From: Prochlorococcus sp. AG-363-N16
GTDB lineage: Bacteria > Cyanobacteriota > Cyanobacteriia > PCC-6307 > Cyanobiaceae
Reading direction: 5' to 3'
DNA length: 64,000 nucleotides
Assembly: GCA_003280135.1 (NCBI GenBank)
Contig: QCFW01000003.1
Coordinates: 79,499-143,498 of the forward strand
Part shown: positions 19,681 through 29,147 of the stretch, piece after piece
How positions within the stretch are numbered: position 1 is the first letter of the stretch
Layout of the letters: each line of letters opens with the position of its first letter
Made by a program: the position numbers and the translations under genes
Notes under the pieces: generated by a model
Told to the model about the DNA's origin: nothing
Seen by the model: the letters and a program-made list of their open reading frames with translations, nothing else
Database searches by the model: none

Positions 19681-19741
19681 TAATCTAGAATCCCTGGGTG
19701 AACTTCTGATTTGGGGATCGTAGTCAAAGTAATTGAAAGAT

Positions 19742-19757
19742 GAGAAAAAACTTTCTC
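19742..19757 (-). terminator. Weak hairpin downstream of tRNA-Arg
   Basis: GAGAAA-AAAC-TTTCTC forms a 6-bp stem with a 4-base loop, 45 bases 3' of the tRNA-Arg on its own strand and 62 bases before glyA. There is no GC-rich stem or clean T-tract, so it is a weak terminator candidate. Confidence 0.25.
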
Positions 19758-19801
19758 TTATTTCCCTTTTTAAGTTCTGATCTCAGCAAATTTGGTTTAA
19801 A

Positions 19802-19875
19802 CGCGCCTGGAGAGATTCGAACTCCCGACCCTCTGATCCGTAGTCAGATGCTCTAATCCGCTGAGCTACAGGCGC
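19802..19875 (-). tRNA. tRNA-Arg (anticodon ACG)
   Basis: 74-nt cloverleaf: acceptor GCGCCTG with CAGGCGC, D-arm GCTCAGCGGATTAGAGC, anticodon arm CTGA-CTACGGA-TCAG with anticodon ACG, and T-arm TCGGGAGTTCGAATCTC. Discriminator G at 19802. The ACG anticodon is normally edited to ICG to read CGN codons. CCA is not encoded. Confidence 0.95.
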
Positions 19876-19963
19876 AATAAAGATTTAATAAGAGCTTATT
19901 TAGGGCCCCTAAGTCAACTATATTTCTTTTGGGGGTAAGAATTAAACAAAATCAGAATTTCTT

Positions 19964-20224
19964 ATGCCAATTCGGTGGTATGGAACAGGAGACAAAACAG
20001 ATCCTGTGTATTTACATTTCTCTCGAATAGTAAATTTTACTATTCACTTTATGGCGTTTGCTGCTGTGAACAGTGGTCTTTGGCTAGTAGAAAAAATTAA
20101 ACACCAATGGCCAGAACTTCATTATTTTACTGGATTCTGGTTGGCCATGCTTTTATTTCATTTGATCTTTGTGATAAGCAAAAAACCTACGTCAGACAAC
20201 GAAGCTCTTGCGAAAGAGAAATAG
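19964..20224 (+). CDS. Small two-span membrane protein (2TM-type)
   Basis: 86 residues with two hydrophobic helices (about 25-44 and 57-72) joined by a short polar loop (EKIKHQWPELHYFTG, about 43-57). It is conserved in type among cyanobacteria as I recall, but no function can be assigned. It ends in an acidic, Lys-rich tail. It begins 89 bases after the tRNA-Arg 5' end on the opposite strand and is the first of three short plus-strand genes with 19- and 24-base gaps. Confidence 0.6.
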   Translation: MPIRWYGTGDKTDPVYLHFSRIVNFTIHFMAFAAVNSGLWLVEKIKHQWPELHYFTGFWLAMLLFHLIFVISKKPTSDNEALAKEK

Positions 20225-20243
20225 AGATCTTGATATATTTTCT

Positions 20244-20534
20244 ATGAACATGACAAACGAGCAGCTTCAGGAGCTTCAGAGAGCTATCTCAGATCAAATA
20301 TATATTCGTGTTGAAAAGTGGAATCTTTATTTAGGGGATGCAGGCCTTTCAGAAGCTTTGTCTGTGGAATGTGTTGCTAATTTAGAGCAAGGTTCCAAAT
20401 TGGCAGCCAGGAAATCTTTGGAAAATGTTTTTGTTCGCTTGGGTGGTGGCGATTTCAAAGCACCATTAAGTAAATTGGTTTCTTCTGGACAAATTTTTGC
20501 TCTTGAAGAGATTTTGGAGCACTACTGCATATAA
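20244..20534 (+). CDS. DUF3181-family protein
   Basis: 96 residues. I place the start at ATG 20244 rather than 20208, because the upstream codons overlap the preceding gene and MNMTNEQLQELQRAISDQI is a natural N-terminus. Helical and soluble, with no membrane span. The sequence (ISDQIYIRVEKWNLYLGDAG at about 16-35) fits the small cyanobacterial family DUF3181 from memory. The function is unknown. Same strand and close spacing with both neighbours. Confidence 0.6.
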   Translation: MNMTNEQLQELQRAISDQIYIRVEKWNLYLGDAGLSEALSVECVANLEQGSKLAARKSLENVFVRLGGGDFKAPLSKLVSSGQIFALEEILEHYCI

Positions 20535-20558
20535 GGTTGACTTAATTACTTTTTTATT

Positions 20559-20819
20559 GTGTTGTTAATCGAGATTTCCAATGCTAGGGAAGTTGTTCGC
20601 AAACGAGTTGGAAGACTAGGTGAACGACTTATAGGCAAAATTGTTGATGCTGATTCACAAGTAGAAAAAGCATTAATTCAAGAAATGGAAACAGCATTTC
20701 AGGAGTTTGGAATAGAAGCTAGAATTCTTTCAGTTCAAGGACCTAGTCTTGAAGGTTCAACCATTTTGCAGCTTCCATTAAATGTAAAAGAAGTCAGAGA
20801 CGTTAAACTTCAGAATTGA
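20559..20819 (+). CDS. Small conserved hypothetical protein
   Basis: 86 residues from GTG 20559 (TTG follows directly, so the start could be one codon later). Predicted mixed alpha/beta: a basic helix (VVRKRVGRLGERLIGKIVD, about 12-30), a second helix (about 33-50) and a beta-rich end (ARILSVQGPSLEGSTILQLP, about 54-73). No signal peptide, membrane span or catalytic motif. I recognise no family with confidence. Its 3' end overlaps the convergent murJ by 17 bases. Confidence 0.6.
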   Translation: MLLIEISNAREVVRKRVGRLGERLIGKIVDADSQVEKALIQEMETAFQEFGIEARILSVQGPSLEGSTILQLPLNVKEVRDVKLQN

Positions 20820-22407
20820 TAGCTTTATTAGGAGATATTAATTCCTGAATTTCTTTGATTTTAAGTATTTTAGCTGTAAGGAAAAATGTTATGAAAAGTG
20901 TTGCTGAAGAGAAGATTATTTTGATAATTTGCAAAGTAAAATTACTTGGAAAATTAATAATCAAGTTTAATAAATAGCCTATTGTTCCAGATGTTAAACC
21001 ACATATAATAAGTTTAATAAAATCTAGTGACAATTTTTTAATAGGGATTTGATAACCTAACTTATAGTTTAATTTGAATAATAATGCAGTGCATGTAAAT
21101 ATATTTACTCCAACAGTAGCTAAAATCAAACCTTTAGTGCCTAGATTTATTGGACTTTGGATTCCCCAGGCGAAGTTTCCTCCTACAAATAACCAGTCTA
21201 ATATAACATTTAAAATTATCCCTATTGTAGCTAAATTAAAAGGAGTCAAACCATCACCATATGAATAGAAAACTCTCACAAGAAGATCTCTGCAAAGATA
21301 AAAAGGCATTCCTATTCCATACACAATAAGAAGGCCACTAACTACTTTGATTGCTTGATTATCAAATTCTCCCCTTCCATATATCAAGCTAACTATTGAT
21401 GTTCCAAGTACAATAAATATTGTAGAAAGCATTATCATGCTACTTAGACAAACTATTAGAGAATTTTTGATTAACTTTACTAATCTATTATTGTCATTTG
21501 AACTGATAGTCTTAGCAAATATAGGGATCATTGGCACTAATAATGAGCTGGATATTATGCCTAAAGGTGCTTGAACAAGGAAATTTGCATAACCTAGAGC
21601 TGCAGCTGCTCCAGTAATGCTAGAGGCAAAGAATAAGTCAGTAATGACGTTAAGCTGAAGCATGCTTGAAGAGAGAGATGCAGGCGCAAATATCTTCCAT
21701 ACTTCTCTAAATCCTGAGTCATTTAAATCAAATTTAAACTTGAAGAGTTTTCTTTTTATTAGTGAAGGTATTTGAATAATAAACTGTAGTAAAGCACCTA
21801 TTAATGTAGCTTTTGCAAGAATTATTCCTCCATTAATTGCAAGCATAGAAGAATCTATAGAAGAATTCTTAATTTCCATAAATATTAATACACCTAATAT
21901 AATTGAAATGCTAGAAATTATTGGTGAAATTGATGTTATAAAGAATATATTTCTAGAATTGAGTGATCCAAAGCTTATACCAATTAAGCCTGATAATAAA
22001 ATGATAGGTGACATTATTTGTAGTTGAATCACAGCAATATTATGTACATTTTCACTTAAACCAGGAGCAATGATACTTATAATAGGAGCAGAGAAAATAA
22101 AAATAAAAATACTAATTACAAGCAAAAGTAAACTGACAGATGTATATATAGAGTGAATCACTTTTAACCCTTCTTTTTTATCTCTTTTACTAAGAACTGC
22201 AGTTACTGAATTATGGAGTGGACCATTAATTCCTCCAATAAGAATAAGAAAAAATCCAGGTATTACATAAGCATAATTGTAGGCATCATATGCTGAGCTG
22301 ATTCCAAAGGCGCTAGCAATTAGAAGTTCACGACTCATCCCTCCAAGCTTGCTTATAAAAGTTCCAAAGCTAATTATTAATGCCGATTTTCGAAGTGATT
22401 TCTTCAT
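20803..22407 (-). CDS. murJ: Lipid II flippase MurJ (MviN)
   Basis: Flips lipid II across the plasma membrane for peptidoglycan synthesis. 534 residues, about 14 membrane helices. The N-terminal SFGTFISKLGGMSRELLIASAFG (about 13-35) is the MurJ/MviN signature, and the positively charged loops between helices follow the MOP exporter pattern. Not to be confused with a Wzx polysaccharide flippase, which lacks the SKxxGxxRE start. Divergent from sfsA with 76 bases between starts. Confidence 0.93.
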   Translation of the reverse strand: MKKSLRKSALIISFGTFISKLGGMSRELLIASAFGISSAYDAYNYAYVIPGFFLILIGGINGPLHNSVTAVLSKRDKKEGLKVIHSIYTSVSLLLLVISIFIFIFSAPIISIIAPGLSENVHNIAVIQLQIMSPIILLSGLIGISFGSLNSRNIFFITSISPIISSISIILGVLIFMEIKNSSIDSSMLAINGGIILAKATLIGALLQFIIQIPSLIKRKLFKFKFDLNDSGFREVWKIFAPASLSSSMLQLNVITDLFFASSITGAAAALGYANFLVQAPLGIISSSLLVPMIPIFAKTISSNDNNRLVKLIKNSLIVCLSSMIMLSTIFIVLGTSIVSLIYGRGEFDNQAIKVVSGLLIVYGIGMPFYLCRDLLVRVFYSYGDGLTPFNLATIGIILNVILDWLFVGGNFAWGIQSPINLGTKGLILATVGVNIFTCTALLFKLNYKLGYQIPIKKLSLDFIKLIICGLTSGTIGYLLNLIINFPSNFTLQIIKIIFSSATLFITFFLTAKILKIKEIQELISPNKAINSEV

Positions 22408-22483
22408 TCTTTAATTTTTTGGAGAATTAATTAATCAGCGTGTTATTCATTACTTGAATTTATTGCATGATTAGGAATTTTTC

Positions 22484-23239
22484 ATGATTGGAATGACTCT
22501 CCTGACTTTTCCTCCTCTTGTAGAAGGGACTTTAATTAAGAGGTATAAACGTTTTTTGGCGGACATTCAGCTTGACAATGGCAAAATCGTTACAGCGCAT
22601 TGTGCTAATACTGGTCCCATGACTGGTGTCCTCACCTTAGGTGGAAGAGTGAGACTTAGATATGTCGATTCACCATCTAGGAAACTTAAGTGGTCTTGGG
22701 AGCAAGCTCAGGTTGAGAATAGTCAGGGACAATCATGCTGGGTAGGAGTTAATACTTCATTGCCAAATAAAATAGTTAAAATTGCAATTGAAAAAGGTTT
22801 ACTAAATAAGGAATTAGGTCCCATTAAAGACATTAAAAAAGAAGTAAAATATGGTAGTGAAGGTAGAAGTAGAATTGATTTGTATGTGTATCCTGGTGAA
22901 GCAAATCTTGATCAAAGAAATATTTTTGTGGAAATAAAAAATACAACTTGGACCGAATGGGAAACAGCTCTTTTCCCAGATACTGTTACGAAAAGAGGAC
23001 AGAAACATCTAAAGGAAATGATAGGTGTCTTGTCCGATTCAAGAGCTGTTCTTATTCCTTGCATTAGTAGACAAGACGCAACTTCTTTTGCTCCAGGGGA
23101 TTCTGCTGATCGTCAATATGGAGAACTTTTTCGAATTGCATTGAGCAAAGGAGTTGAGGTGGTCCCATGCTCATTTGGTTTTTTTGCGGATAAAATTACT
23201 TGGCAAGGTATCAGACCTTTTCGCGAAAATCAGAATTAA
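22484..23239 (+). CDS. sfsA: SfsA-family protein (predicted nuclease-fold)
   Basis: 251 residues. The family was named for maltose-fermentation stimulation in E. coli; structure suggests an OB fold plus a PD-(D/E)XK-like nuclease fold. Motifs: VTAHCANTGPM (about 35-45), YGSEGRSRIDLYV (about 122-134), FVEIKNTTW (about 148-156) with the nuclease-type E-x-K, and FPDTVTKRGQKHLKEM (about 164-179). A second Met at residue 4 leaves the start uncertain by nine bases. The physiological role is unclear. Confidence 0.93.
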   Translation: MIGMTLLTFPPLVEGTLIKRYKRFLADIQLDNGKIVTAHCANTGPMTGVLTLGGRVRLRYVDSPSRKLKWSWEQAQVENSQGQSCWVGVNTSLPNKIVKIAIEKGLLNKELGPIKDIKKEVKYGSEGRSRIDLYVYPGEANLDQRNIFVEIKNTTWTEWETALFPDTVTKRGQKHLKEMIGVLSDSRAVLIPCISRQDATSFAPGDSADRQYGELFRIALSKGVEVVPCSFGFFADKITWQGIRPFRENQN

Positions 23240-23324
23240 TATGGGCTTTAACTAGAAATTAGGACCTTTTTAGAAGTTAAATCTCAGTATTTCTAGTAAT
23301 TATTTTAAACGAATAATTAAAATC

Positions 23325-23338
23325 GTATAAATGATTAC
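23325..23338 (+). promoter_or_regulatory. NtcA-binding site (GTA-N8-TAC) of the amt1 promoter
   Basis: Exact match to the NtcA consensus: GTA-TAAATGAT-TAC. A CATATT hexamer, a plausible -10 element, starts 22 bases after it at 23361, which is the class II spacing seen in NtcA-activated promoters. The gene downstream is an ammonium transporter, a typical NtcA target. The start of transcription is then expected near 23373, about 45 bases before the ATG. Confidence 0.72.
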
Positions 23339-23419
23339 CAGACTGTTTTGCAATATTGACCATATTTGTATATGTACTATCTGAATTCATTGAATTCCGT
23401 TTTTGCAGTTCTGTAATTT

Positions 23420-24853
23420 ATGACCGCTGCTTTGCAAACCCCTCGAGGTCGTCGTCAAACTAAGCGACTCCAAGAGGCAAGCCTTATTGAAGGTCCAATG
23501 CTTCTTTTGAAGAGTATCAAAGGATTTAATTCTCAACGCTCTTTAATATGGCTTGCTTGCGTTCCTATTGCCTTACTTGGCTTAGGACTTTTCAACCTTT
23601 CAGCCCATGCTGAAGATTTTGCATTAACAACACAAGCTCTTGCTGACAACCTGTGGATTATGGTTGCTGCAGTTCTTGTCATTTTTATGAATGCTGGCTT
23701 CGCAATGGTTGAGGCTGGTATGTGCAGGCAAAAAAATGCAGTTAATATTCTTGCCAAAAACTTAATAGTCTTTACTCTTGCAGTCTCAGCTTATTGGTTG
23801 ATTGGATATAAGCTGATGTATACAGCCGATTGGATTATTCCTGGAGTAGTTAAATTTGGCGGACCATTTTTTGATCCAACTCCAACTGATTCTTCCGCTT
23901 TAGTTCCGAGTATTGATTTTCTTTTTCAAGCTGCCTTCGCTGGAACTGCTGCAACAATTGTTTCAGGTGTTGTTGCTGAGAGAATTAAATTTGGAGAATT
24001 TGTAGTTTTCTCAATTGTTTTAACTGCAATCATTTATCCAATTGCTGGATCTTGGCAATGGAATGGTGATGGTTGGTTAGCTAATCTTGGCTTTTATGAT
24101 TTTGCTGGATCTACTTTGGTTCACTCTGTAGGTGCTTGGGCAGGTTTAGTTGGAGCTCTTGCATTAGGACCAAGAATTGGCAAATTTTCTGGTGGTAAAG
24201 CACAAGCTTTGCCTGGCCATAATATGGCTATTGCCACTTTAGGAGCATTGATTCTTTGGATTGGTTGGTATGGATTTAATGGGGGTTCAGTTCTTGCCTT
24301 TAATGAGGCTGTCCCTTATGTAGCTGTAACAACAACTTTAGGAGCTGCTGGAGGCGGTATAGCTGCCACTCTTCTTAGTCAGTTGAATACAGGTAAACCA
24401 GATCTGACAATGACCATCAATGGCATCTTGGCAGGACTAGTTAGTGTCACAGCTGGAGCTGATGGCTTTAGTTTGTGGGCTGCTTGGGTTGTAGGTGCTA
24501 TTGGAGGATTACTTGTTGTTTGGTCTGTAGCATTGGTGGATAGTCTTCAGATTGATGACCCTGTAGGAGCAGTGTCAGTCCACGGCACATGCGGAGTATG
24601 GGGAACTCTTGCAGTTGGAATTCTGTATCAAGGGAAAGGATTTTTAGCTGGTGGATCTGTTTCTCAGTTATTTACACAAGCGCTAGGATGCTTTAGTTAC
24701 GCTGCTTTCACAATCATTACTTGTGCAATCGCTTGGTCAGTTATTGGAGGCCTTTTTGGAGGTATTCGTGTAACTGAAGAAGAAGAGATACAAGGTCTTG
24801 ATATTGGTGAGCATGGTATGGAAGCTTATCCTGACTTTGCATCAGCTAAATAA
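23420..24853 (+). CDS. amt1: Ammonium transporter, Amt family
   Basis: 477-residue channel-type transporter for ammonium at the plasma membrane. An N-terminal leader (hydrophobic core about 43-60, AHA-ED cleavage-like site near 62-65) is followed by about 11 membrane helices. AGFAMVEAGMCRQKN (about 92-106) is the Amt signature. The twin channel histidines are in TLVHSVGAWAG and SVHGTCGVWG. The NtcA site upstream suggests nitrogen-stress induction. It ends with a strong terminator and has no GlnK partner next to it. Confidence 0.97.
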   Translation: MTAALQTPRGRRQTKRLQEASLIEGPMLLLKSIKGFNSQRSLIWLACVPIALLGLGLFNLSAHAEDFALTTQALADNLWIMVAAVLVIFMNAGFAMVEAGMCRQKNAVNILAKNLIVFTLAVSAYWLIGYKLMYTADWIIPGVVKFGGPFFDPTPTDSSALVPSIDFLFQAAFAGTAATIVSGVVAERIKFGEFVVFSIVLTAIIYPIAGSWQWNGDGWLANLGFYDFAGSTLVHSVGAWAGLVGALALGPRIGKFSGGKAQALPGHNMAIATLGALILWIGWYGFNGGSVLAFNEAVPYVAVTTTLGAAGGGIAATLLSQLNTGKPDLTMTINGILAGLVSVTAGADGFSLWAAWVVGAIGGLLVVWSVALVDSLQIDDPVGAVSVHGTCGVWGTLAVGILYQGKGFLAGGSVSQLFTQALGCFSYAAFTIITCAIAWSVIGGLFGGIRVTEEEEIQGLDIGEHGMEAYPDFASAK

Positions 24854-24882
24854 TAATAATTCAATTATTGAAGTAGATTTTT

Positions 24883-24913
24883 AAAAAGCCTGGCTTTTTA
24901 GCCAGGCTTTTTT
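24883..24913 (+). terminator. Rho-independent terminator of amt1
   Basis: An 8-bp GC-rich stem, AGCCTGGC with GCCAGGCT, extended by an A-run pairing with the following T-run, 6-base loop, and TTTTTT at the 3' side. It lies 30 bases after the amt1 stop, the clearest intrinsic terminator in the window. Confidence 0.9.
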
Positions 24914-24961
24914 GTGCTTTTTGAAATTACCTAATAGAGTCTTGTTGTAAAAAAGAGATTA

Positions 24962-26182
24962 ATGGTTATGGATACTCAAGCTTTTAAGAGATCGCTTCAC
25001 CATTCTGACAGATATAACAGAAGAGGTTTTGAGTCACCAACTAAACGAGCTCAAGCTTTGGAAAAAGCTTATCAAAGTAATTTGATTGCATCTATTCGTG
25101 ATAATGGATATTTATTAGAACATGGAAACTTAAGAGTAAGACTTGCCGAAGCCTTTGGCTTTTGTTGGGGAGTTGAAAGAGCTGTTGCAATGGCTTATGA
25201 GACTAGAAGGCATTATCCAAAAGAAAATATCTGGATAACTAATGAAATTATTCATAACCCTTCAGTAAATGATCATTTGAGAAATATGAATGTTCGATTT
25301 ATATCTGCTGAAAAAGGAATTAAGGACTTTTCTTTAATTAATGAAGGTGATGTTGTTATTTTGCCTGCTTTTGGGGCAACTGTTCAGGAGATGAAACTTC
25401 TACATGAAAGGGGTTGCCATATCATTGACACTACTTGCCCTTGGGTCTCAAAGGTGTGGCACACAGTGGAGAAGCATAAAAAACATGAATTTACATCAAT
25501 TATTCATGGGAAGGTCAAACATGAGGAAACTCTTGCTACAAGCTCTTTTGCTGGTACATATTTAGTTGTCTTAGATCTTGAAGAAGCTCAGTATGTTGCT
25601 GATTATATTTTAGGCAGAGGTAATAGGGATGAATTTTTAAAGAGGTTCTCAAGAGCATTTTCTCAGGGTTTTGATCCAGATAAGGATTTAAAAAGATTAG
25701 GAGTAGCTAATCAAACAACTATGTTGAAAAGCGAGACAGAAGAAATAGGCAGATTGTTTGAAAAAACTATGCTTCATAGATATGGACCAGCTGAATTAAA
25801 TGAACACTTTTTAGCATTTAATACAATCTGTGATGCAACTGAAGAAAGGCAAGATGCTATGTTCTCACTAGTGGATGAACCTTTAGATATCTTGGTTGTG
25901 ATTGGTGGTTTTAATTCGTCAAATACTACCCACCTTCAGGAAATTGCTATTAGTAAAGGAATTAGATCATTTCATATAGATACTCCTGAGAGAATTGGTG
26001 ATGAAACTAATACCATCACTCATAAACCTCTTGGCGATGATTTAATTACTGAGAGTGATTTTTTGCCTTCAGGCAAGGTTAATGTGGGTATAACTTCAGG
26101 AGCATCTACTCCTGACAGAGTAGTAGAAGATGTTATTCAGAAACTGATTAAGTTAAGCAAAAGTAAGGTTCTTGTTAATTGA
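24962..26182 (+). CDS. ispH: 4-hydroxy-3-methylbut-2-enyl diphosphate reductase
   Basis: Last step of the MEP isoprenoid pathway, giving IPP and DMAPP. Iron-sulfur enzyme with three conserved cysteines, C68 ([13 protein letters not shown]), C159 ([11 protein letters not shown]) and C290 ([13 protein letters not shown]). 406 residues, longer than the E. coli protein because of an N-terminal extension and internal insertions usual in cyanobacteria and plants. The product feeds chlorophyll, quinone and carotenoid synthesis. A second Met at residue 3 is a possible start. Confidence 0.97.
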   Translation: MVMDTQAFKRSLHHSDRYNRRGFESPTKRAQALEKAYQSNLIASIRDNGYLLEHGNLRVRLAEAFGFCWGVERAVAMAYETRRHYPKENIWITNEIIHNPSVNDHLRNMNVRFISAEKGIKDFSLINEGDVVILPAFGATVQEMKLLHERGCHIIDTTCPWVSKVWHTVEKHKKHEFTSIIHGKVKHEETLATSSFAGTYLVVLDLEEAQYVADYILGRGNRDEFLKRFSRAFSQGFDPDKDLKRLGVANQTTMLKSETEEIGRLFEKTMLHRYGPAELNEHFLAFNTICDATEERQDAMFSLVDEPLDILVVIGGFNSSNTTHLQEIAISKGIRSFHIDTPERIGDETNTITHKPLGDDLITESDFLPSGKVNVGITSGASTPDRVVEDVIQKLIKLSKSKVLVN

Positions 26183-26337
26183 AGTATTTGTGCCTTTGAG
26201 TTTGATTTTAATTCTTGTAATAATCAAAATTTTTATATATTAGTATTAGATTTAAGATGCCAGATAATTTTTTCACTACCAATTTGAGCTTGTAAGCAAC
26301 TAATATAGATAATTAATGCTTAGACAAGATTTCTGAT

Positions 26338-26880
26338 ATGACTTCCCAAGAATCACCATCATCGAAAAATAATCAACCACAAAAAGTAGAGGTGGTTGTA
26401 GCAAATCCATCCTCATCAAGTGAAGTGGATATTTTAGGTGAGCTCGCAATTTTTGTTTTGAGAGTTTCATTTAGCATATTTATGATTCACCATGGTTTGG
26501 AGAAACTTCAAGATCCAGAAGGGTTTGCGGAATTTGTAGTTGGTAAATATTTCAGTTTCCTACCAGGCGACCCCGTTATTTGGACATTCGCAGCAGGAGT
26601 AACTCAAATTTTATGTCCTATCGGGCTAGCTTTAGGAGTGTTTGCAAGAATTTCTGCTTTGGGACTTTTCTCGACAATGGTATTTGCGATTTATTTTCAT
26701 TTTTTAGATACTGGATTTGAAGGTTTTCCTTTCGCAGTTGTGGAAGCCCATAATTATGCCTTCGAATTATCTTCTATATATGCTGCAATATCTTTATATT
26801 TCGTATGTGCTGGACCAGGAAGATTATCTGCATTTAGGAAATCTAATAAAGTTACTTATTATCCAAAAGGAAAAGATTAG
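26338..26880 (+). CDS. DoxX-family membrane protein
   Basis: 180 residues. An N-terminal Ser/Asn-rich polar stretch (about 1-30) is followed by four membrane helices. Helix 1 contains FVLRVSFSIFMIHHGLEKL (about 39-57) with the HGLEKL motif of DoxX proteins. Later helices contain the AGVTQILCPIGLALG and HNYAFELSSIYA-like blocks. DoxX proteins are small integral membrane proteins of redox or unknown role. The call is by family pattern. Convergent with purH. Confidence 0.75.
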   Translation: MTSQESPSSKNNQPQKVEVVVANPSSSSEVDILGELAIFVLRVSFSIFMIHHGLEKLQDPEGFAEFVVGKYFSFLPGDPVIWTFAAGVTQILCPIGLALGVFARISALGLFSTMVFAIYFHFLDTGFEGFPFAVVEAHNYAFELSSIYAAISLYFVCAGPGRLSAFRKSNKVTYYPKGKD

Positions 26881-26910
26881 ATTAATCCCATATAATCTAT
26901 AGCATTAAGA

Positions 26911-28467
26911 CTAATGTAAAAAATGCCTTTTCCCTGTGAATATCATAGACATATTTAGCTCATTACAGGCATTAATTGATTCATTGTCTCTAATACTTCC
27001 TCCCGGTTGAATAATAGCTTTTATTCCATATTCATAAGCTAAACGAATAGTATCTTCAAAAGGGAAGAATCCGTCACTAGCTAATACAGCTCCTTTTGCT
27101 TTATCTGCTGCTAATTCTAAAGCTATTTTTGCTGAGCCAACACGATTCATTTGTCCTGCACCTATGCCAATTGTTTGTCCAGATGATGCGACTACAATTG
27201 CGTTTGACTTAACATGTCTCGAAACTTTCCATGCAAAAATTAGATCGTTAATTAGCATTTTATCTGGTTTGACTTTTGTTACCACTTCCCATTCTTTAGG
27301 ATCAATTACTTTGTGATCAGTTTCTTGGACTAATAAGCCACCAAATATGCTCCTAAAATTAATATTAGGACAATTACTTATTGACTCTTCTGCTATCTTT
27401 AATAACCTTAAATTAGATTTGCTTTCAAGTATTTCTATTGCTTCAGATTCGAAGTCAGGAGCAACTATGCATTCTAAAAATAATTTTTTTAATTCTTTTG
27501 CTGTATCCATATCTAATGGAGAATTAAAAGCAACAATTCCTCCAAAAGCACTTACAGCGTCTCCATCTAATGCATTTTTAAAAGATGTTTTTAAATCTTT
27601 TGCAACGGCAACTCCACAAGGGTTCGTATGTTTAATAATAACGCATGCTTTTTCGAAATCTTTTTGACTACTTTTTTCTCCATAACCAAATTCTAAAATT
27701 GTCGATAATGCTGCTTCTAAATCTATTAAGTTATTTGCACTTAATTCTTTTCCTTGTATTTTTTGTGCCGCACCCCAACCTTGTTCGTGATGATTAAACC
27801 ACGTAGCTTTTTGATGTGGATTTTCTCCGTAGCGCAGTATTTGCTTTTGAGGTACTGATAATAAAAATGGTGACTCTTTTGAGTCAGATTGTTTGCTTAG
27901 CCAATTACTAATGGCAATATCATAACTTGCAGTATGTTGAAAAGCTTCTAAGGCAAATTTTTGCCTTAATTCTTTAGAAACTTGGTTGCTTTTTAATGCA
28001 TTAAGTAGAACTTTGTATTGCTCAAAATTTGTAATTATAATTACAGAATCGTGGTTTTTTGCAGCGGCTCTTACCATTGTTGGCCCACCTATATCAATAT
28101 TCTCTAAGGCTTCTTCAAATGTGACGTTTGGTTTTGAGATTGTTTCTTTGAAAGGATAAAGATTCACAACTACTAAATCAATATTTTTTATACCTTCTTT
28201 TTGTAGATCGCTTTTGTGAGAAGCACTATCTTTTTTGGCAAGAATTCCGCCATGGATTTTGGGATGGAGAGTTTTGACTCTTCCGCCCAGAATCTCTGGC
28301 GAACCCGTGTATTCAGAAACTCTTTCGACTTTTATTCTTGCTTCTTCTAGAAGCTTTGCAGTGCCTCCACTAGAAATAATTTGAAAATCATGAACTTCAC
28401 TTAAAGCCTTCGCGAAAGGTACTATTCCTGTTTTATTAGAGACGCTTATTAGAGCAATTGGGGTCAT
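26911..28467 (-). CDS. purH: Bifunctional AICAR transformylase / IMP cyclohydrolase
   Basis: Final two steps of purine synthesis to IMP. 518 residues. The N-terminal MGS-like IMP cyclohydrolase domain starts [18 protein letters not shown] (about 4-21) and has [11 protein letters not shown] and [17 protein letters not shown]. The C-terminal AICAR transformylase has [24 protein letters not shown] and [11 protein letters not shown]. All catalytic landmarks are present. Divergent from the esterase gene with 61 bases between the starts. Confidence 0.97.
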   Translation of the reverse strand: MTPIALISVSNKTGIVPFAKALSEVHDFQIISSGGTAKLLEEARIKVERVSEYTGSPEILGGRVKTLHPKIHGGILAKKDSASHKSDLQKEGIKNIDLVVVNLYPFKETISKPNVTFEEALENIDIGGPTMVRAAAKNHDSVIIITNFEQYKVLLNALKSNQVSKELRQKFALEAFQHTASYDIAISNWLSKQSDSKESPFLLSVPQKQILRYGENPHQKATWFNHHEQGWGAAQKIQGKELSANNLIDLEAALSTILEFGYGEKSSQKDFEKACVIIKHTNPCGVAVAKDLKTSFKNALDGDAVSAFGGIVAFNSPLDMDTAKELKKLFLECIVAPDFESEAIEILESKSNLRLLKIAEESISNCPNINFRSIFGGLLVQETDHKVIDPKEWEVVTKVKPDKMLINDLIFAWKVSRHVKSNAIVVASSGQTIGIGAGQMNRVGSAKIALELAADKAKGAVLASDGFFPFEDTIRLAYEYGIKAIIQPGGSIRDNESINACNELNMSMIFTGKRHFLH

Positions 28468-28528
28468 GAGTCCAAAGATAGCAGACCATTAGATAGCTAA
28501 CTTACGCATCAAACATACAAATTGCTTG

Positions 28529-29131
28529 ATGAAAGACAAAATTATTAGCTTTTGCTCCCAAGAATCTTCTCACAGATTAATTTTGATTCACGGTTGGGGT
28601 GCAGATGCGCAAGATTTAATTCCCTTTGGCCAAGAATTACTTGAGGAAGTTGCCTTGCCATTTGATTTGATTTCATTGAATGCTCCTCAACTGCATCCAG
28701 ATGGCACAGGTCGGCAATGGTACAGTTTGTTCCCTCCAAATTGGTCTGAAGTTCCTGAAGCTATAAAAGATCTTAAAAGTAGGCTTAAAAGTACAGTCAC
28801 TAATCAAATACCTTTTCAGAAAACATTTCTACTGGGATTCTCTCAAGGAGGTGCTATGGCTCTGAGTGCCGGTTTGGGATTACCTCTGGCAGGATTAATT
28901 TGTTGCAGTGGTTATCCTCATCCAGGATGGGAACCAGAAGATCCTAATGCGAGAATCCTTCTTACTCATGGTAAGTTTGATGAAATTGTTCCTTTACATG
29001 CTATTGACGAAATTTCGTATATTTTAGATAAGAAAAAAATCGATTATCAAACTCATTTATTCAATGGAGGCCATGAAATCTCCCAAGAAGTTATAAAAAC
29101 AATTAGTCTTTTTATAAGGGAATATGTTTAA
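28529..29131 (+). CDS. Alpha/beta hydrolase, phospholipase/carboxylesterase type
   Basis: 200 residues from ATG 28529 (the TTG at 28526 directly upstream is a poorer choice). Catalytic triad visible: Ser105 in GFSQGGA, Asp151 in GKFDEIVP and His182 in GGHEI. The HGWGADAQDLIPFG stretch (about 21-34) forms the oxyanion region. The length and layout match the bacterial carboxylesterase/thioesterase family (abhydrolase 2). The natural substrate is unknown. Confidence 0.88.
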   Translation: MKDKIISFCSQESSHRLILIHGWGADAQDLIPFGQELLEEVALPFDLISLNAPQLHPDGTGRQWYSLFPPNWSEVPEAIKDLKSRLKSTVTNQIPFQKTFLLGFSQGGAMALSAGLGLPLAGLICCSGYPHPGWEPEDPNARILLTHGKFDEIVPLHAIDEISYILDKKKIDYQTHLFNGGHEISQEVIKTISLFIREYV

Positions 29132-29147
29132 GTAAAACGGAAAAACA

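Noticed and set aside
20208..20243. Upstream start for the DUF3181 gene
   Set aside because: Overlaps the end of the preceding gene in another frame; ATG 20244 gives a natural start.
23368..23377. GTA-TATG-TAC palindrome upstream of amt1 as an NtcA box
   Set aside because: Spacer is 4, not 8, and a perfect GTA-N8-TAC lies at 23325 in the right place for the -10 element.
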